DNA from: Bacillus crepusculi
GTDB lineage: Bacteria > Bacillota > Bacilli > Bacillales > Bacillaceae
DNA: 64,000 nucleotides
Direction of reading: 5' to 3'
NCBI RefSeq assembly: GCF_014764715.1
Contig: NZ_JACXXE010000006.1
Coordinates: 1-64,000 of the forward strand
The notes beneath the pieces were generated by a model, which was not told the DNA's origin, searched no databases, and saw only the letters and a list, made by a program, of their open reading frames with translations. Made by a program: the position numbers and the translations under genes. Numbering within the stretch: position 1 is the stretch's first letter; each line of letters begins with the position of its first letter. Shown piece after piece: positions 12,010-21,449 of this stretch.

Positions 12010-12149
12010 TCAGATTCAAACGGTTGAAAGACGATATGTATAATCAAGTCAAATGTTGTATACATAATACCGCTTCTTTAGCGGAGTGCGTGGTTTTTGA
12101 TTGGACGAAGTCTTTATGATGCTTTAGAATGTAACAACGCACAATCTGA
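12010..12149 (+). other. structured 5' leader of tig
   Basis: Nested pairings are visible: TCAGATT (12010-12016) with AATCTGA (12143-12149), GTGCG (12086-12090) with CGCAC (12138-12142), and a local CCGCT/AGCGG hairpin at 12070-12084. Together they could fold most of the long leader. No known riboswitch family was recognised. Confidence 0.35.
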
Positions 12150-12173
12150 ATAGATTTTTGGAGGGAAACACAC

Positions 12174-13448
12174 ATGTCAGTAAAATGGGAAAAACAAGAA
12201 GGTAACGAAGGCGTCTTAACAGTAGAAGTTGACGCTGAAACATTTAACAAAGCACTTGATGATGCATTTAAGAAAGTGGTTAAGCAAGTATCGATCCCTG
12301 GATTCCGTAAAGGGAAAGTACCACGTGGCCTTTTCGAGCAGCGTTTTGGTGTAGAATCTCTTTATCAAGATGCATTAGATATTCTTCTTCCTGTTGAATA
12401 TCCAAAAGCAATCGATGAAGCTGGTATCGAGCCAGTTGACCGCCCTGAAATCGATGTTGAGAAAATCGAAAAAGGCGAAAGCTTAATCTTCACTGCAAAA
12501 GTAACAGTGAAGCCTGAAGTAAAACTTGGTGACTACAAAGGTCTTAGCGTAGAAAAAGACGACACAACTGTCACTGATGAAGATGTACAAGAAGAGCTAA
12601 AAGCATTGCAAAACCGTCAAGCTGAGCTTGTTGTCAAAGAAGAAGGCGTAATTGAAAACGGCGATACAGTTGTTCTTGATTTCGAAGGATTCGTTGATGG
12701 AGAAGCATTCGAAGGCGGAAAAGCTGAGAACTACTCTCTTGAAATAGGTTCTGGTTCATTCATCCCTGGTTTCGAAGAGCAACTAGTTGGTCTTGAAGCT
12801 GGCGCTGAAAAAGACGTAGAAGTGACTTTCCCAGAAGAATACCATGCTGAAGACCTTGCAGGTAAACCAGCTGTATTCAAAGTGAAAATTCATGAAATTA
12901 AAGCAAAAGAACTTCCAGCACTTGACGATGAGTTTGCTAAAGATGTTGATGAAGAAGTAGAAACTCTTGCTGAATTAACTGAAAAAACGAAGAAACGTCT
13001 TGAAGAAGCAAAAGAAAACGAAGCAGAAGGAAAACTTCGTGAAGAGCTAGTAGCGAAAGCTTCTGAAAATGCGGAAGTTGACGTCCCACAAGCGATGGTT
13101 GACACAGAGCTAGACCGCATGATGAAAGAATTCGAACAACGTCTTCAAATGCAAGGGATGAACCTTGAGCTTTACTTCCAATTCTCTGGTCAAGATGAAG
13201 ATGCGCTGAAGGAACAAATGAAAGAAGATGCTGCTAAACGCGTGAAATCTAACCTAACACTTGAAGCAATTGCTGCTGCAGAAGACTTACAAGTGTCTGA
13301 CGAAGAAGTAGAAGAAGAACTTTCAAAAATGGCTGAAGCATACAACATGCCAGTTGAAAATATCAAACAAGCGATTGGATCTACTGAAGCAATGAAAGAA
13401 GATCTAAAAGTTCGTAAAGCAATTGATTTTCTTGTAGAAAACCGTTAA
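12174..13448 (+). CDS. tig: trigger factor, ribosome-associated chaperone and prolyl isomerase
   Basis: The 424-residue protein has the ribosome-binding domain with the signature [19 protein letters not shown] near residue 40, a central FKBP-type isomerase domain (about residues 150-240: [20 protein letters not shown]...[11 protein letters not shown]) and a long acidic helical C-terminal chaperone domain. It binds nascent chains at the ribosome exit. It has a GGAGGG site, its own promoter and its own terminator, so it is mainly monocistronic. Confidence 0.97.
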   Translation: MSVKWEKQEGNEGVLTVEVDAETFNKALDDAFKKVVKQVSIPGFRKGKVPRGLFEQRFGVESLYQDALDILLPVEYPKAIDEAGIEPVDRPEIDVEKIEKGESLIFTAKVTVKPEVKLGDYKGLSVEKDDTTVTDEDVQEELKALQNRQAELVVKEEGVIENGDTVVLDFEGFVDGEAFEGGKAENYSLEIGSGSFIPGFEEQLVGLEAGAEKDVEVTFPEEYHAEDLAGKPAVFKVKIHEIKAKELPALDDEFAKDVDEEVETLAELTEKTKKRLEEAKENEAEGKLREELVAKASENAEVDVPQAMVDTELDRMMKEFEQRLQMQGMNLELYFQFSGQDEDALKEQMKEDAAKRVKSNLTLEAIAAAEDLQVSDEEVEEELSKMAEAYNMPVENIKQAIGSTEAMKEDLKVRKAIDFLVENR

Positions 13449-13464
13449 CATGGTGCATAATAAT

Positions 13465-13501
13465 AAAACAGGGCGCGAGTGACTCGTGCCTTGTTTTGTA
13501 C
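13465..13501 (+). terminator. terminator of tig
   Basis: AAAACAGGGCGCGAG pairs with CTCGTGCCTTGTTTT through G-U pairs, with a 3-base loop. Confidence 0.85.
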
Positions 13502-13507
13502 AATTTT

Positions 13508-13548
13508 TGACTTATCATCGCTTCTTTTGGAAACGATAGGGTAAGTCA
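13508..13548 (+). other. stem-loop in the tig-clpX gap
   Basis: TGACTTA pairs perfectly with TAAGTCA, with a further ATCG/CGAT pairing inside. There is no U-run. It lies between the tig terminator and the clpX promoter and has no recognised role. Confidence 0.4.
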
Positions 13549-13617
13549 CATCTTTCTGTTATACATATCTCAATGTGCAGTGTTAGAAACACATCATTAC
13601 CGTCTTTTAGGAAAGTA

Positions 13618-13626
13618 TGGTAAAAT
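13618..13626 (+). promoter_or_regulatory. extended -10 promoter of clpX
   Basis: TG-G-TAAAAT lies about 75 bases upstream of clpX. No convincing -35 is present. Confidence 0.5.
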
Positions 13627-13699
13627 GCATACATACTGGACCCAGAAAGGTAGCTGACTGTTAGCTACAGGCAAGTGAAGAAGAATAAGGGGTGAAAGA

Positions 13700-14965
13700 A
13701 TGTTTAAATTCAACGAGGAAAAAGGTCAATTAAAATGCTCGTTTTGCGGAAAAACGCAAGATCAAGTGCGTAAACTGGTCGCAGGACCTGGCGTATATAT
13801 ATGTGATGAATGTATCGAGCTTTGCACGGAAATAGTTGAAGAAGAGCTCGGCACTGAGGAAGAAGTTGAATTCAAGGATGTTCCGAAGCCTCATGAAATT
13901 CGGGAGATTCTTGATGAATATGTCATCGGACAAGAGAATGCGAAGAAATCCTTAGCTGTAGCGGTTTATAACCACTACAAACGGATCAATTCTAACAGCA
14001 AGATTGATGATGTTGAGCTTTCGAAAAGTAATATCTCTATGATTGGACCAACAGGAAGCGGTAAAACATTACTTGCTCAAACGCTTGCTCGTATTTTAAA
14101 TGTACCATTTGCGATTGCAGATGCAACATCACTAACTGAAGCAGGTTATGTTGGTGAAGACGTAGAGAATATTTTACTGAAGCTGATCCAAGCGGCAGAT
14201 TATGATGTAGAAAAAGCGGAAAAAGGCATTATCTACATCGATGAAATCGATAAAGTAGCAAGAAAATCAGAAAACCCTTCTATCACTCGTGATGTATCTG
14301 GGGAAGGTGTACAGCAAGCCCTTTTGAAAATTCTTGAAGGAACAGTCGCAAGCGTGCCGCCTCAAGGTGGACGTAAGCACCCACATCAAGAATTCATTCA
14401 AATTGATACGACAAATATTCTCTTTATTTGTGGTGGAGCCTTTGACGGCATTGAGCAAATCATCAAACGCCGCTTAGGTCAAAAAGTCATTGGATTCGGT
14501 GCTGAAAATAAAATCGAAGACCTTGAAAAAGAAGTCCTTCTATCAAAAGTACTGCCGGAAGACTTGCTTCGCTTCGGTTTAATTCCAGAATTCATTGGTC
14601 GTTTACCGGTTATTGCAAGCTTAGAGCCGTTAGATGAAAAAGCACTTGTAGAAATCTTGACAAAGCCTAAAAATGCGCTAGTCAAGCAGTATACAAAAAT
14701 GCTTGAGCTTGACGATGTAGAGCTTGAGTTCGAAGAAGATGCTCTTAGCGAAATTGCGAAAAAAGCAATTGAGCGTAAAACAGGAGCTCGTGGTCTTCGC
14801 TCAATCATCGAAGGGATCATGCTTGATGTGATGTTTGATCTTCCATCTCGTGATGATATTGAGAAATGTGTCATCACTGGTGAAACGGTTGCTAATGGTG
14901 AACCGCCGCGTCTTGTGTTAAAGGACGGCACAGTTGTTAATAAAGATACAAAAACATCTGCATAA
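13700..14965 (+). CDS. clpX: ATP-dependent unfoldase ClpX
   Basis: The 421-residue AAA+ protein has an N-terminal C4 zinc domain (C13, C16, C35, C38), Walker A GPTGSGKT at 116-123, Walker [10 protein letters not shown] and the pore/arginine-finger region of ClpX. The ClpP-binding loop is in the C-terminal half. It unfolds tagged substrates for ClpP. The start has AAGGGGTGAAAG upstream, and a strong terminator follows, so it is its own unit. Confidence 0.97.
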   Translation: MFKFNEEKGQLKCSFCGKTQDQVRKLVAGPGVYICDECIELCTEIVEEELGTEEEVEFKDVPKPHEIREILDEYVIGQENAKKSLAVAVYNHYKRINSNSKIDDVELSKSNISMIGPTGSGKTLLAQTLARILNVPFAIADATSLTEAGYVGEDVENILLKLIQAADYDVEKAEKGIIYIDEIDKVARKSENPSITRDVSGEGVQQALLKILEGTVASVPPQGGRKHPHQEFIQIDTTNILFICGGAFDGIEQIIKRRLGQKVIGFGAENKIEDLEKEVLLSKVLPEDLLRFGLIPEFIGRLPVIASLEPLDEKALVEILTKPKNALVKQYTKMLELDDVELEFEEDALSEIAKKAIERKTGARGLRSIIEGIMLDVMFDLPSRDDIEKCVITGETVANGEPPRLVLKDGTVVNKDTKTSA

Positions 14966-14976
14966 GAGAAGTGCTC

Positions 14977-15009
14977 ACTCCTGAATCTTTTTGATTCAGG
15001 AGTTTTTTA
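14977..15009 (+). terminator. terminator of clpX
   Basis: ACTCCTGAATC pairs perfectly with GATTCAGGAGT across a T5 loop, followed by a T-run. Confidence 0.93.
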
Positions 15010-15026
15010 TTTATCGTGGAAGATGT

Positions 15027-15056
15027 GTTTATTCCGTCCAGCTCTAGGAAATACTA
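15027..15056 (+). promoter_or_regulatory. SigF-type promoter of lonB
   Basis: GTTTA, a 15-base spacer and GGAAATACTA fit the forespore SigF pattern GYATA / GGNNANANTR (four of five, and all fixed -10 positions). LonB is a SigF-dependent forespore protein in B. subtilis. Confidence 0.65.
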
Positions 15057-15102
15057 GCAGACAGAAACCAATACATACGATAGATGAAGGAGGGAGCACC
15101 GA

Positions 15103-16764
15103 TTGAGCTGGACAGGAATCGTACTATTCATACAGCTGTTCTTTGGTATCGTCATCGGGCTGTACTTTTGGAACCTACTGCGAAATCAGCGTACACAAAA
15201 GGTGACGATAGACAAAGAATCAAAGAAAGAAATGGAAGCACTCAGAAAGATGCGGTCGATCAAATTGAGTGAACCTTTATCTGAGAGAGTCCGGCCAAAG
15301 GGGTTTCAAGATATTGTAGGGCAGGAAGACGGCATTCGTGCATTAAAAGCGGCACTATGCGGGCCTAACCCTCAGCATGTCATCGTCTACGGACCGCCGG
15401 GTGTTGGAAAAACAGCCGCTGCCCGTCTCGTCATGGAAGAAGCGAAGCGTCACGCTGATTCTCCATTTAAGAAAGATGCGGTGTTTGTAGAGCTTGATGC
15501 CACAACTGCGAGATTCGATGAACGAGGCATTGCAGACCCCTTAATTGGTTCCGTGCATGACCCGATCTACCAAGGGGCAGGGGCGATGGGACAGGCAGGC
15601 ATTCCTCAGCCAAAACAGGGAGCCGTCACGCACGCTCATGGCGGGGTTTTGTTTATAGATGAAATTGGTGAACTTCACCCGATCCAAATGAACAAAATGC
15701 TTAAAGTGCTTGAGGATCGGAAAGTCTTTTTAGACAGTGCTTATTACAGTGAGGAAAATACCCAAATCCCGAATCACATTCATGATATTTTTCAAAATGG
15801 GTTGCCGGCAGATTTTCGATTGATTGGTGCGACCACTAGAACGCCGGACGAAATTCCACCAGCGATTAGATCAAGATGTTTGGAGATTTTCTTTAAAGAC
15901 CTTGATCAGCACGAGCTGAAAATCGTCGCCGCCAAGGCTGTACAAAAAATTCAAAAGGAATTAAGCGATGAAGGCCTAAACCTGTTAACCTCCTATGTGA
16001 AAAATGGACGTGAAGCCGTCAATATGGTACAGATCGCAGCTGGTATGGCAATCACTGAAAACCGAAAAGACATCACGTTAGCTGATGTAGAATGGGTGAT
16101 TCATTCAAGTCAGCTGACACCAAGATATGAACAAAAAGTACCAGAAAAACCAAAAGTAGGAGTCGTCAATGGCCTTGCTGTTTATGGACCGAACAGCGGC
16201 GCTCTGCTTGAGATTGAAGTAAGCATATGTAAGGCGCTTGAGAAAGGCAGTATCAACATTACAGGTATTGCAGAAGAAGAAAGCATTGGCAATCAGTCTA
16301 AATCCATTAGACGAAAAAGTATGGCCAAAGGCTCTGTTGAAAATGTATTAACAGTACTTAGAAACTTAGGCATACGCACAAATGAATATGATATCCATAT
16401 AAATTTTCCAGGCGGTGCCCCTATTGATGGGCCGTCTGCTGGAATTGCGATGGCTACCGCGATTTTTTCAGCCATACATCAAATTCCGATCGATCATCTA
16501 ACCGCCATGACGGGTGAAATTGGATTGCAAGGTCAGGTGAAGCCAATCGGTGGGGTGATACCGAAAATTAAAGCAGCCAAACAAGCTGGTGCCAAAACAG
16601 TGATTATCCCATATGACAACCAGCAATCAATCTTACAAGAGATTGAAGGTGTGACCATTGTGGCTGTGAAGCATTTCCAAGAGGTGCTGGATCAGTGTTT
16701 GGTTAATCCACCAGACGAGAAGAAAGATGGACTAGAAGACGAAATGAAAAGAAAATCTGTTTAA
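15103..16764 (+). CDS. lonB: sporulation LonB, membrane-anchored ATP-dependent protease
   Basis: The 553-residue protein starts with one membrane segment (about residues 5-26). An AAA+ domain follows with Walker A GPPGVGKT at 97-104 and Walker B VLFIDEIGEL. The C-terminal Lon protease domain has the catalytic Ser in DGPSAGIAMATA and the Lys further on. It lacks the large N-domain of LonA. TTG is chosen because AGGAGGGAGC sits at the right distance and it gives MSWTGIVLF. It acts in the forespore, in line with the SigF-like promoter. Confidence 0.95.
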   Translation: MSWTGIVLFIQLFFGIVIGLYFWNLLRNQRTQKVTIDKESKKEMEALRKMRSIKLSEPLSERVRPKGFQDIVGQEDGIRALKAALCGPNPQHVIVYGPPGVGKTAAARLVMEEAKRHADSPFKKDAVFVELDATTARFDERGIADPLIGSVHDPIYQGAGAMGQAGIPQPKQGAVTHAHGGVLFIDEIGELHPIQMNKMLKVLEDRKVFLDSAYYSEENTQIPNHIHDIFQNGLPADFRLIGATTRTPDEIPPAIRSRCLEIFFKDLDQHELKIVAAKAVQKIQKELSDEGLNLLTSYVKNGREAVNMVQIAAGMAITENRKDITLADVEWVIHSSQLTPRYEQKVPEKPKVGVVNGLAVYGPNSGALLEIEVSICKALEKGSINITGIAEEESIGNQSKSIRRKSMAKGSVENVLTVLRNLGIRTNEYDIHINFPGGAPIDGPSAGIAMATAIFSAIHQIPIDHLTAMTGEIGLQGQVKPIGGVIPKIKAAKQAGAKTVIIPYDNQQSILQEIEGVTIVAVKHFQEVLDQCLVNPPDEKKDGLEDEMKRKSV

Positions 16765-16790
16765 TCCCCATCATATATGGGGATTTTTTA
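16763..16790 (+). terminator. terminator of lonB
   Basis: AATCCCC and GGGGATT flank a short A+T loop, followed by six Ts. The stem begins at the lonB stop codon. Confidence 0.88.
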
Positions 16791-16872
16791 GTGAAATAGA
16801 TCTTTTTTTCTTTTTCAAGATAAAAAGAAAGGGTATACTACGATAAGATCATCCTTTCTCAGGTCTTTTACA

Positions 16873-16903
16873 TTGTACAAGACTGAAACAGGTATATTAT
16901 AAT
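16873..16903 (+). promoter_or_regulatory. candidate promoter of lonA
   Basis: TTGTAC and TATAAT are separated by 19 bases, longer than ideal. The TATAAT lies about 30 bases upstream of the lonA start. No CtsR-type repeat or CIRCE element was seen. Confidence 0.5.
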
Positions 16904-16935
16904 GATTCATACTAGTGACGGAGGTGTCAATCAAC

Positions 16936-19260
16936 ATGGCAGATGAAATCAAAAAGAATGTTCCGCTCCTTCCATTGCGAGGTTTGCTTGTTTATCCAAC
17001 CATGGTTTTGCATTTGGATGTTGGACGAGAGAAATCTGTTCAAGCATTAGAACAGGCAATGATGAACGATCATATGATTTTTCTAGCAACACAGCGGGAA
17101 ATTTCAATAGATGAACCAGGTGAAGAAGAAATTTTCAAAGTCGGCACCTACACAAAAATTAAACAAATGCTGAAGCTGCCAAATGGAACGATTCGAGTAC
17201 TTGTAGAAGGCTTAAATCGAGCACAGATTGAATCCTATGTGGAGCTTGAGGACTATACGTCAGTCGATATTAAAGAATTGGCAGAAGAAGAATTAAAGGA
17301 CGCTGAAGCAGAAGCACTCATGCGCACTTTGTTAGATCACTTTGATCAGTACATAAAAATTTCAAAAAAAATCTCAGCTGAAACATATGCAACGGTGACA
17401 GATATTGAGGAACCGGGAAGAATGGCAGATATCGTCGCTTCTCACCTGCCGTTAAAATTAAAAGACAAACAAGAAGTGCTGGAAACAGTAGAGGTCAAAA
17501 AACGGCTGAACCGGGTGATCAGCCTGATCCACAATGAAAAAGAAGTACTGGAGATTGAAAAGAAAATCGGGCAGCGCGTGAAACGTTCAATGGAACGTAC
17601 GCAAAAAGAATATTATTTGCGTGAACAAATGAAAGCCATTCAAAAAGAGCTTGGAGACAAAGAAGGGAAAACGGGCGAAGTCAGTTCATTGATGTCTAAA
17701 ATCGAAGAGTCCAGCATGCCGGATTCAGTTCGTGAAACGGCGCTAAAAGAATTGAATCGTTATGAAAAAATCCCTTCAAGCTCTGCTGAGAGCTCTGTGA
17801 TTCGTAATTATATTGATTGGTTGATCAATCTTCCATGGGGCATCTATACAGAAGATCGTCTAGACTTAAAGCTAGCCAGCCAAATTTTGGATGACGAGCA
17901 CCATGGGCTAGAAAAAGTCAAAGAGCGTGTGCTTGAATACCTTGCTGTACAGAAGCTGACAAACTCATTAAAAGGACCCATTCTTTGCTTGGCAGGACCT
18001 CCCGGAGTAGGGAAAACGTCACTTGCAAAATCCATTGCCAAATCACTTGATCGAAAGTTTGTCCGTATTTCTCTTGGCGGTGTACGTGATGAATCTGAGA
18101 TTCGTGGTCATAGAAGAACATATGTAGGTGCGATGCCAGGCCGTATCATTCGCGGGATGAGTAAGGCAGGCACTATGAATCCGGTGTTTCTTTTAGATGA
18201 AATTGATAAGATGTCCTCTGACTTTAGAGGGGACCCGTCATCTGCGATGCTTGAAGTACTAGATCCAGAGCAAAATCATAACTTTAGCGACCACTATATT
18301 GAAGAGACATTTGATTTGTCTCAGGTGTTATTTATCGCCACTGCCAACAATTTAGCAACCATTCCTGGTCCACTTCGTGATAGAATGGAGATTATCACGA
18401 TTGCAGGGTATACAGAGGTTGAAAAAGCAGAGATTGTGAAAGACCACCTTCTGCCGAAGCAGCTAAAGGAACATGGATTAAAAAAAGGGAACTTACAGCT
18501 TCGTGAAGCAGCGATTTATGATATGATTCGCTATTACACAAGAGAAGCAGGAGTTCGCGGATTAGAGCGTCAGCTTGCGGCGATTTGCCGAAAAGCGGCA
18601 AGAGCGATTGTGGCAGAAGACCGTAAACGCATCACCGTGACGGAAAAGAACCTATCTGAATTTCTTGGAAAAAGGCTTTACCGGTATGGTCAGGCTGAAA
18701 CGACAGATCAAGTGGGTGTTGTCACAGGACTTGCGTATACCACAGTTGGCGGAGACACCTTATCCATTGAGGTATCACTGTCGCCGGGGAAAGGCAAGCT
18801 TTTGTTAACAGGTAAGCTTGGTGATGTCATGAGAGAATCTGCGCAGGCGGCATTCAGTTATATTCGTTCCAAAGCAGATGAACTGAATATCGATCCTCAT
18901 TTTAATGAAAAGCATGATATTCATATCCATGTTCCAGAGGGTGCGGTTCCAAAGGACGGGCCATCAGCTGGTATCACCATTGCGACGGCTCTTGTATCAG
19001 CACTCACAGGACGTCCTGTGTCAAAAGAGGTTGGTATGACAGGAGAGATTACGTTAAGAGGAAGAGTGCTTCCGATTGGCGGACTAAAAGAAAAAGCATT
19101 AGGCGCACATCGTGCAGGACTTAAAACCATTATTCTTCCAAAGGACAATGAGAAGGATATTGATGATATTCCTGAAAGTGTGAGAGAAGGACTAACCTTT
19201 ATTCCGGTCTCACATTTAGATGAAGTGCTTGAGAAAGCGTTGGTAGGAGAGGGAAGATGA
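16936..19260 (+). CDS. lonA: ATP-dependent protease LonA
   Basis: From ATG 16936 the protein has 774 residues, the B. subtilis LonA length. It has the N-terminal substrate domain ([23 protein letters not shown]), a helical linker, an AAA+ domain with GPPGVGKT near residue 355 and Walker B FLLDEIDK, and a protease domain with the catalytic Ser in [11 protein letters not shown] and Lys in [17 protein letters not shown] at 16915 is also in frame, but the GGAGGTG site fits the ATG better. The last base pairs overlap the ysxC start (ATGA), so the two are translationally coupled. Confidence 0.97.
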   Translation: MADEIKKNVPLLPLRGLLVYPTMVLHLDVGREKSVQALEQAMMNDHMIFLATQREISIDEPGEEEIFKVGTYTKIKQMLKLPNGTIRVLVEGLNRAQIESYVELEDYTSVDIKELAEEELKDAEAEALMRTLLDHFDQYIKISKKISAETYATVTDIEEPGRMADIVASHLPLKLKDKQEVLETVEVKKRLNRVISLIHNEKEVLEIEKKIGQRVKRSMERTQKEYYLREQMKAIQKELGDKEGKTGEVSSLMSKIEESSMPDSVRETALKELNRYEKIPSSSAESSVIRNYIDWLINLPWGIYTEDRLDLKLASQILDDEHHGLEKVKERVLEYLAVQKLTNSLKGPILCLAGPPGVGKTSLAKSIAKSLDRKFVRISLGGVRDESEIRGHRRTYVGAMPGRIIRGMSKAGTMNPVFLLDEIDKMSSDFRGDPSSAMLEVLDPEQNHNFSDHYIEETFDLSQVLFIATANNLATIPGPLRDRMEIITIAGYTEVEKAEIVKDHLLPKQLKEHGLKKGNLQLREAAIYDMIRYYTREAGVRGLERQLAAICRKAARAIVAEDRKRITVTEKNLSEFLGKRLYRYGQAETTDQVGVVTGLAYTTVGGDTLSIEVSLSPGKGKLLLTGKLGDVMRESAQAAFSYIRSKADELNIDPHFNEKHDIHIHVPEGAVPKDGPSAGITIATALVSALTGRPVSKEVGMTGEITLRGRVLPIGGLKEKALGAHRAGLKTIILPKDNEKDIDDIPESVREGLTFIPVSHLDEVLEKALVGEGR

Positions 19261-19844
19261 AAGTAACAAAATCAGATATCGTCATTAGTGCGGTGAAACC
19301 AGAGCAGTACCCGAGCGGAGGACTGCCTGAAATCGCTCTTGCTGGACGATCAAATGTTGGAAAGTCCTCGTTCATCAACTCATTGATTAATCGTAAAAAT
19401 TTAGCGCGTACGTCTTCTAAACCAGGTAAGACCCAGACGCTTAATTTCTACATTATTAATGATATGCTCCATTTTGTGGACGTTCCAGGCTACGGCTTTG
19501 CCAAAGTATCAAAAACAGAGCGCGAGGTCTGGGGTAGAATGATCGAAACGTATATTACAATGCGTGAAGAATTAAAAGCAGTCGTCCAAATCGTGGATCT
19601 GCGTCATAAGCCATCGGTAGATGATGTGAACATGTATGAATTCCTGAAATATTACGGAGTTCCCGTGATCGTCATCGCAACAAAAGCGGATAAAATTCCA
19701 AAAGGCAAATGGGAAAAACATGCGAAAGTCGTCAAACAGACGCTCGACATTGTCCCATCAGATGAACTCATCTTATTCTCTTCGGAAACGAAAAAGGGGA
19801 AAGATGAAGCCTGGAATGCGATCCTTGCGAAGATTAACAGCTAA
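19257..19844 (+). CDS. ysxC: ribosome-assembly GTPase YsxC/EngB
   Basis: The 195-residue TRAFAC GTPase has the P-loop GRSNVGKS at 30-37, G3 DVPGYG, and G4 TKAD near residue 145. EngB proteins act in late maturation of the 50S subunit and are essential in Bacillus. It overlaps lonA by four bases and is closed by a strong terminator, ending the conserved lonA-ysxC unit. Confidence 0.96.
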   Translation: MKVTKSDIVISAVKPEQYPSGGLPEIALAGRSNVGKSSFINSLINRKNLARTSSKPGKTQTLNFYIINDMLHFVDVPGYGFAKVSKTEREVWGRMIETYITMREELKAVVQIVDLRHKPSVDDVNMYEFLKYYGVPVIVIATKADKIPKGKWEKHAKVVKQTLDIVPSDELILFSSETKKGKDEAWNAILAKINS

Positions 19845-19853
19845 GAAGATAAT

Positions 19854-19895
19854 AAAAAGTTGTAAGAAAACATTTGTTTTCTTACAACTTTTTTT
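19854..19895 (+). terminator. terminator of lonA-ysxC
   Basis: AAAAAGTTGTAAGAAAA pairs with TTTTCTTACAACTTTTT across a six-base loop. It works in either direction by sequence and marks the left edge of the A+T-rich cassette. Confidence 0.93.
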
Positions 19896-20026
19896 CATAT
19901 GCTGAGAAAAACGTAGAACTTGAAGGAAAGCGATTAAGTTTAAATTCGTTTTGTTTCTAGAAACACTCAAATTGTTGAGTGCTGAAAATTTATTAAACAG
20001 CGACTGAATTATAATTAAATACCATA

Positions 20027-20055
20027 TTTACAAATAAAAGTAATTTTGATAGTAT
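20027..20055 (+). promoter_or_regulatory. candidate promoter of the repeat-peptide cassette
   Basis: TTTACA, a 17-base spacer and TAGTAT lie 35 bases upstream of the peptide start codon. This is the only reasonable promoter pair in the otherwise featureless A+T-rich stretch 19896-20089. Confidence 0.5.
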
Positions 20056-20089
20056 GAAATTGAAAATATTTCAGATAGGAGTGATAATA

Positions 20090-20230
20090 ATGAAATTAAA
20101 AGCAAGAACTTGTTACAATTACTCACTAAATGAAATGAAGGAAAAACAATCAAAACTAAAGGCGAGAACATGCTATAATTACTCGCTAAATGAAATGAAA
20201 GAAATGCAAAAGGAATTAAAGAAAAAGTAA
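20090..20230 (+). CDS. 46-residue peptide with a duplicated 20-residue module, putative precursor or secreted peptide
   Basis: The product is not recognised. It consists of Met, two copies of a module containing LKARTCYNYSLNEMKE (residues 3-18 and 23-38), and a Lys-rich tail. Each copy has one Cys (C8, C28), two Tyr and a Lys/Glu-rich end. Eight base differences separate the two copies over those 16 codons and all are synonymous, strong evidence that the peptide sequence is under selection. AGGAGTG lies six bases upstream of the ATG. There is no hydrophobic signal. A hairpin and then a transporter gene and a WHxH-domain gene follow on the same strand, the layout of a peptide made in excess and then modified or exported. 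A RiPP precursor, a signalling peptide or a small metal-binding protein are all possible. Confidence 0.78.
   Translation: MKLKARTCYNYSLNEMKEKQSKLKARTCYNYSLNEMKEMQKELKKK
20093..20212 (+). repeat. two tandem 60-bp repeats inside the peptide gene
   Basis: Codons 2-21 and 22-41 form two in-frame copies with an exact 60-base period. They diverge at third positions but hardly at the protein level. Confidence 0.9.
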
Positions 20231-20242
20231 GAGAGTATGATC

Positions 20243-20274
20243 AGAAACAGAGGTTTTTTAGAATCTCTGTTTCT
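20243..20274 (+). terminator. hairpin between the peptide gene and the transporter gene
   Basis: AGAAACAGAG pairs perfectly with CTCTGTTTCT across a 12-base loop. The downstream tract is only TTCTTG, so it should be a partial terminator or a transcript-end stabiliser. It would leave the peptide transcript more abundant than the downstream genes. Confidence 0.6.
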
Positions 20275-20300
20275 TGACACTTAAATAAGGAATAGTGTAC

Positions 20301-21449
20301 ATGAACATTAGTAGAGTGAATACATTAGTTTATTTGGATACTATGGTTGTTTTCATAGGAGCATTAGTTTGGACTGGATTGCCTCTTTATTTCTTTGAGA
20401 TGACTGGTTCATATTTTTATGCAGGCAGTATGTATCTGATTGGTGGCTTTTCATTTATTTTAAGTAATATTGTGAGCAATTATTTATTTAAAGTTTTATC
20501 TAGATACACGGCAAAATTTTTCGTCACCACATTGTCTATCCTAACCATTGCTTCGTTTTTTGCTTTAAACAATCAATTATTTAATCTAATGTTTTTTTTA
20601 ATGCTTGCTTTTCAATTTTTTATAAATGGCTTATCGTTTATTTTAGAATCAGGTTTTAACATGTATTTATCCAATCAACCCCATAAAGATATTGCATATC
20701 GTAATATGTTTTTACTCTCAGCTAAAACAATTGGTTTTTTTAGTGGGCCAATTTTGTTTATATTCTTTGGATCGGAAATGTATCTTGTTTTTCTGCTCTT
20801 TTTTATTGGTTTGTTGGTTTATGAGTATTTGTATCCAATTGTTGCCCATTTGAAAATCGAAAGTATATCTTTCGCGAATGTTGAAATATTTAAAAAAGTA
20901 CCAAAAAGTTATTTGTTCATCATGTTTATTGATGGGATGTTTTTACCTGTAGTAATGAATTATTCGTTTATTATTCTGAAAGAAACGTTTTCGGCAAGTG
21001 ATCTTACTGTATCATTATTTTGGCTAATTGGCGGAGTATCGGTTTTACTAGGAAATCTATTGATCCGAAGAATGGATATACAAAAAATATATTCGAAAGT
21101 CTATCTTATAACGATATATCTCATGTTTGGGTTAATTCTAATGATTTTAGCGCCCAATAGTTCACTGTTTTTAGTTGGTTTTTTTATTTTGACACTCATT
21201 AACCCGTTGTTTATGAGCTTAATCAAAGCATCTTTTTTAGTATTTTTTGATCCGCACTATAGAAGTATGGCGCTCGCAGGTATGAATACATTGAATCAGC
21301 TAGGAACGATTTTGATTATTACAGTGATTACATTCATGTTGGAAATTTCAAAATTTTTCAATATTTATTACATCATTCCATTATGTCTTTGTATAGGGAT
21401 CATGCGATTTTTGATTCTAAAAAATATTTTGAAAAGGGGAATTCAATGA
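20301..21449 (+). CDS. MFS-like 12-TM transporter of the cassette
   Basis: The 382-residue protein is almost entirely hydrophobic, with about twelve membrane segments in two halves separated by a polar loop near residues 185-205, an architecture like the major facilitator superfamily. No substrate motif was recognised. ATG 20301 is preferred over GTG 20295 because AAGGA is nine bases from it. Codon use is strikingly A+T-rich compared with ysxC and hemA on either side, a sign of horizontal transfer. Its place between a repeat peptide and a WHxH protein suggests that it exports or gives immunity to the peptide product. Its stop codon directly abuts the next start. Confidence 0.75.
   Translation: MNISRVNTLVYLDTMVVFIGALVWTGLPLYFFEMTGSYFYAGSMYLIGGFSFILSNIVSNYLFKVLSRYTAKFFVTTLSILTIASFFALNNQLFNLMFFLMLAFQFFINGLSFILESGFNMYLSNQPHKDIAYRNMFLLSAKTIGFFSGPILFIFFGSEMYLVFLLFFIGLLVYEYLYPIVAHLKIESISFANVEIFKKVPKSYLFIMFIDGMFLPVVMNYSFIILKETFSASDLTVSLFWLIGGVSVLLGNLLIRRMDIQKIYSKVYLITIYLMFGLILMILAPNSSLFLVGFFILTLINPLFMSLIKASFLVFFDPHYRSMALAGMNTLNQLGTILIITVITFMLEISKFFNIYYIIPLCLCIGIMRFLILKNILKRGIQ

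Noticed and set aside
19964..19981. CIRCE-like inverted repeat CACTC-N8-GAGTG upstream of the cassette
   Set aside because: CIRCE has longer arms (TTAGCACTC) and a 9-base spacer; here only five to seven bases match and the spacing differs. No heat-shock gene follows.
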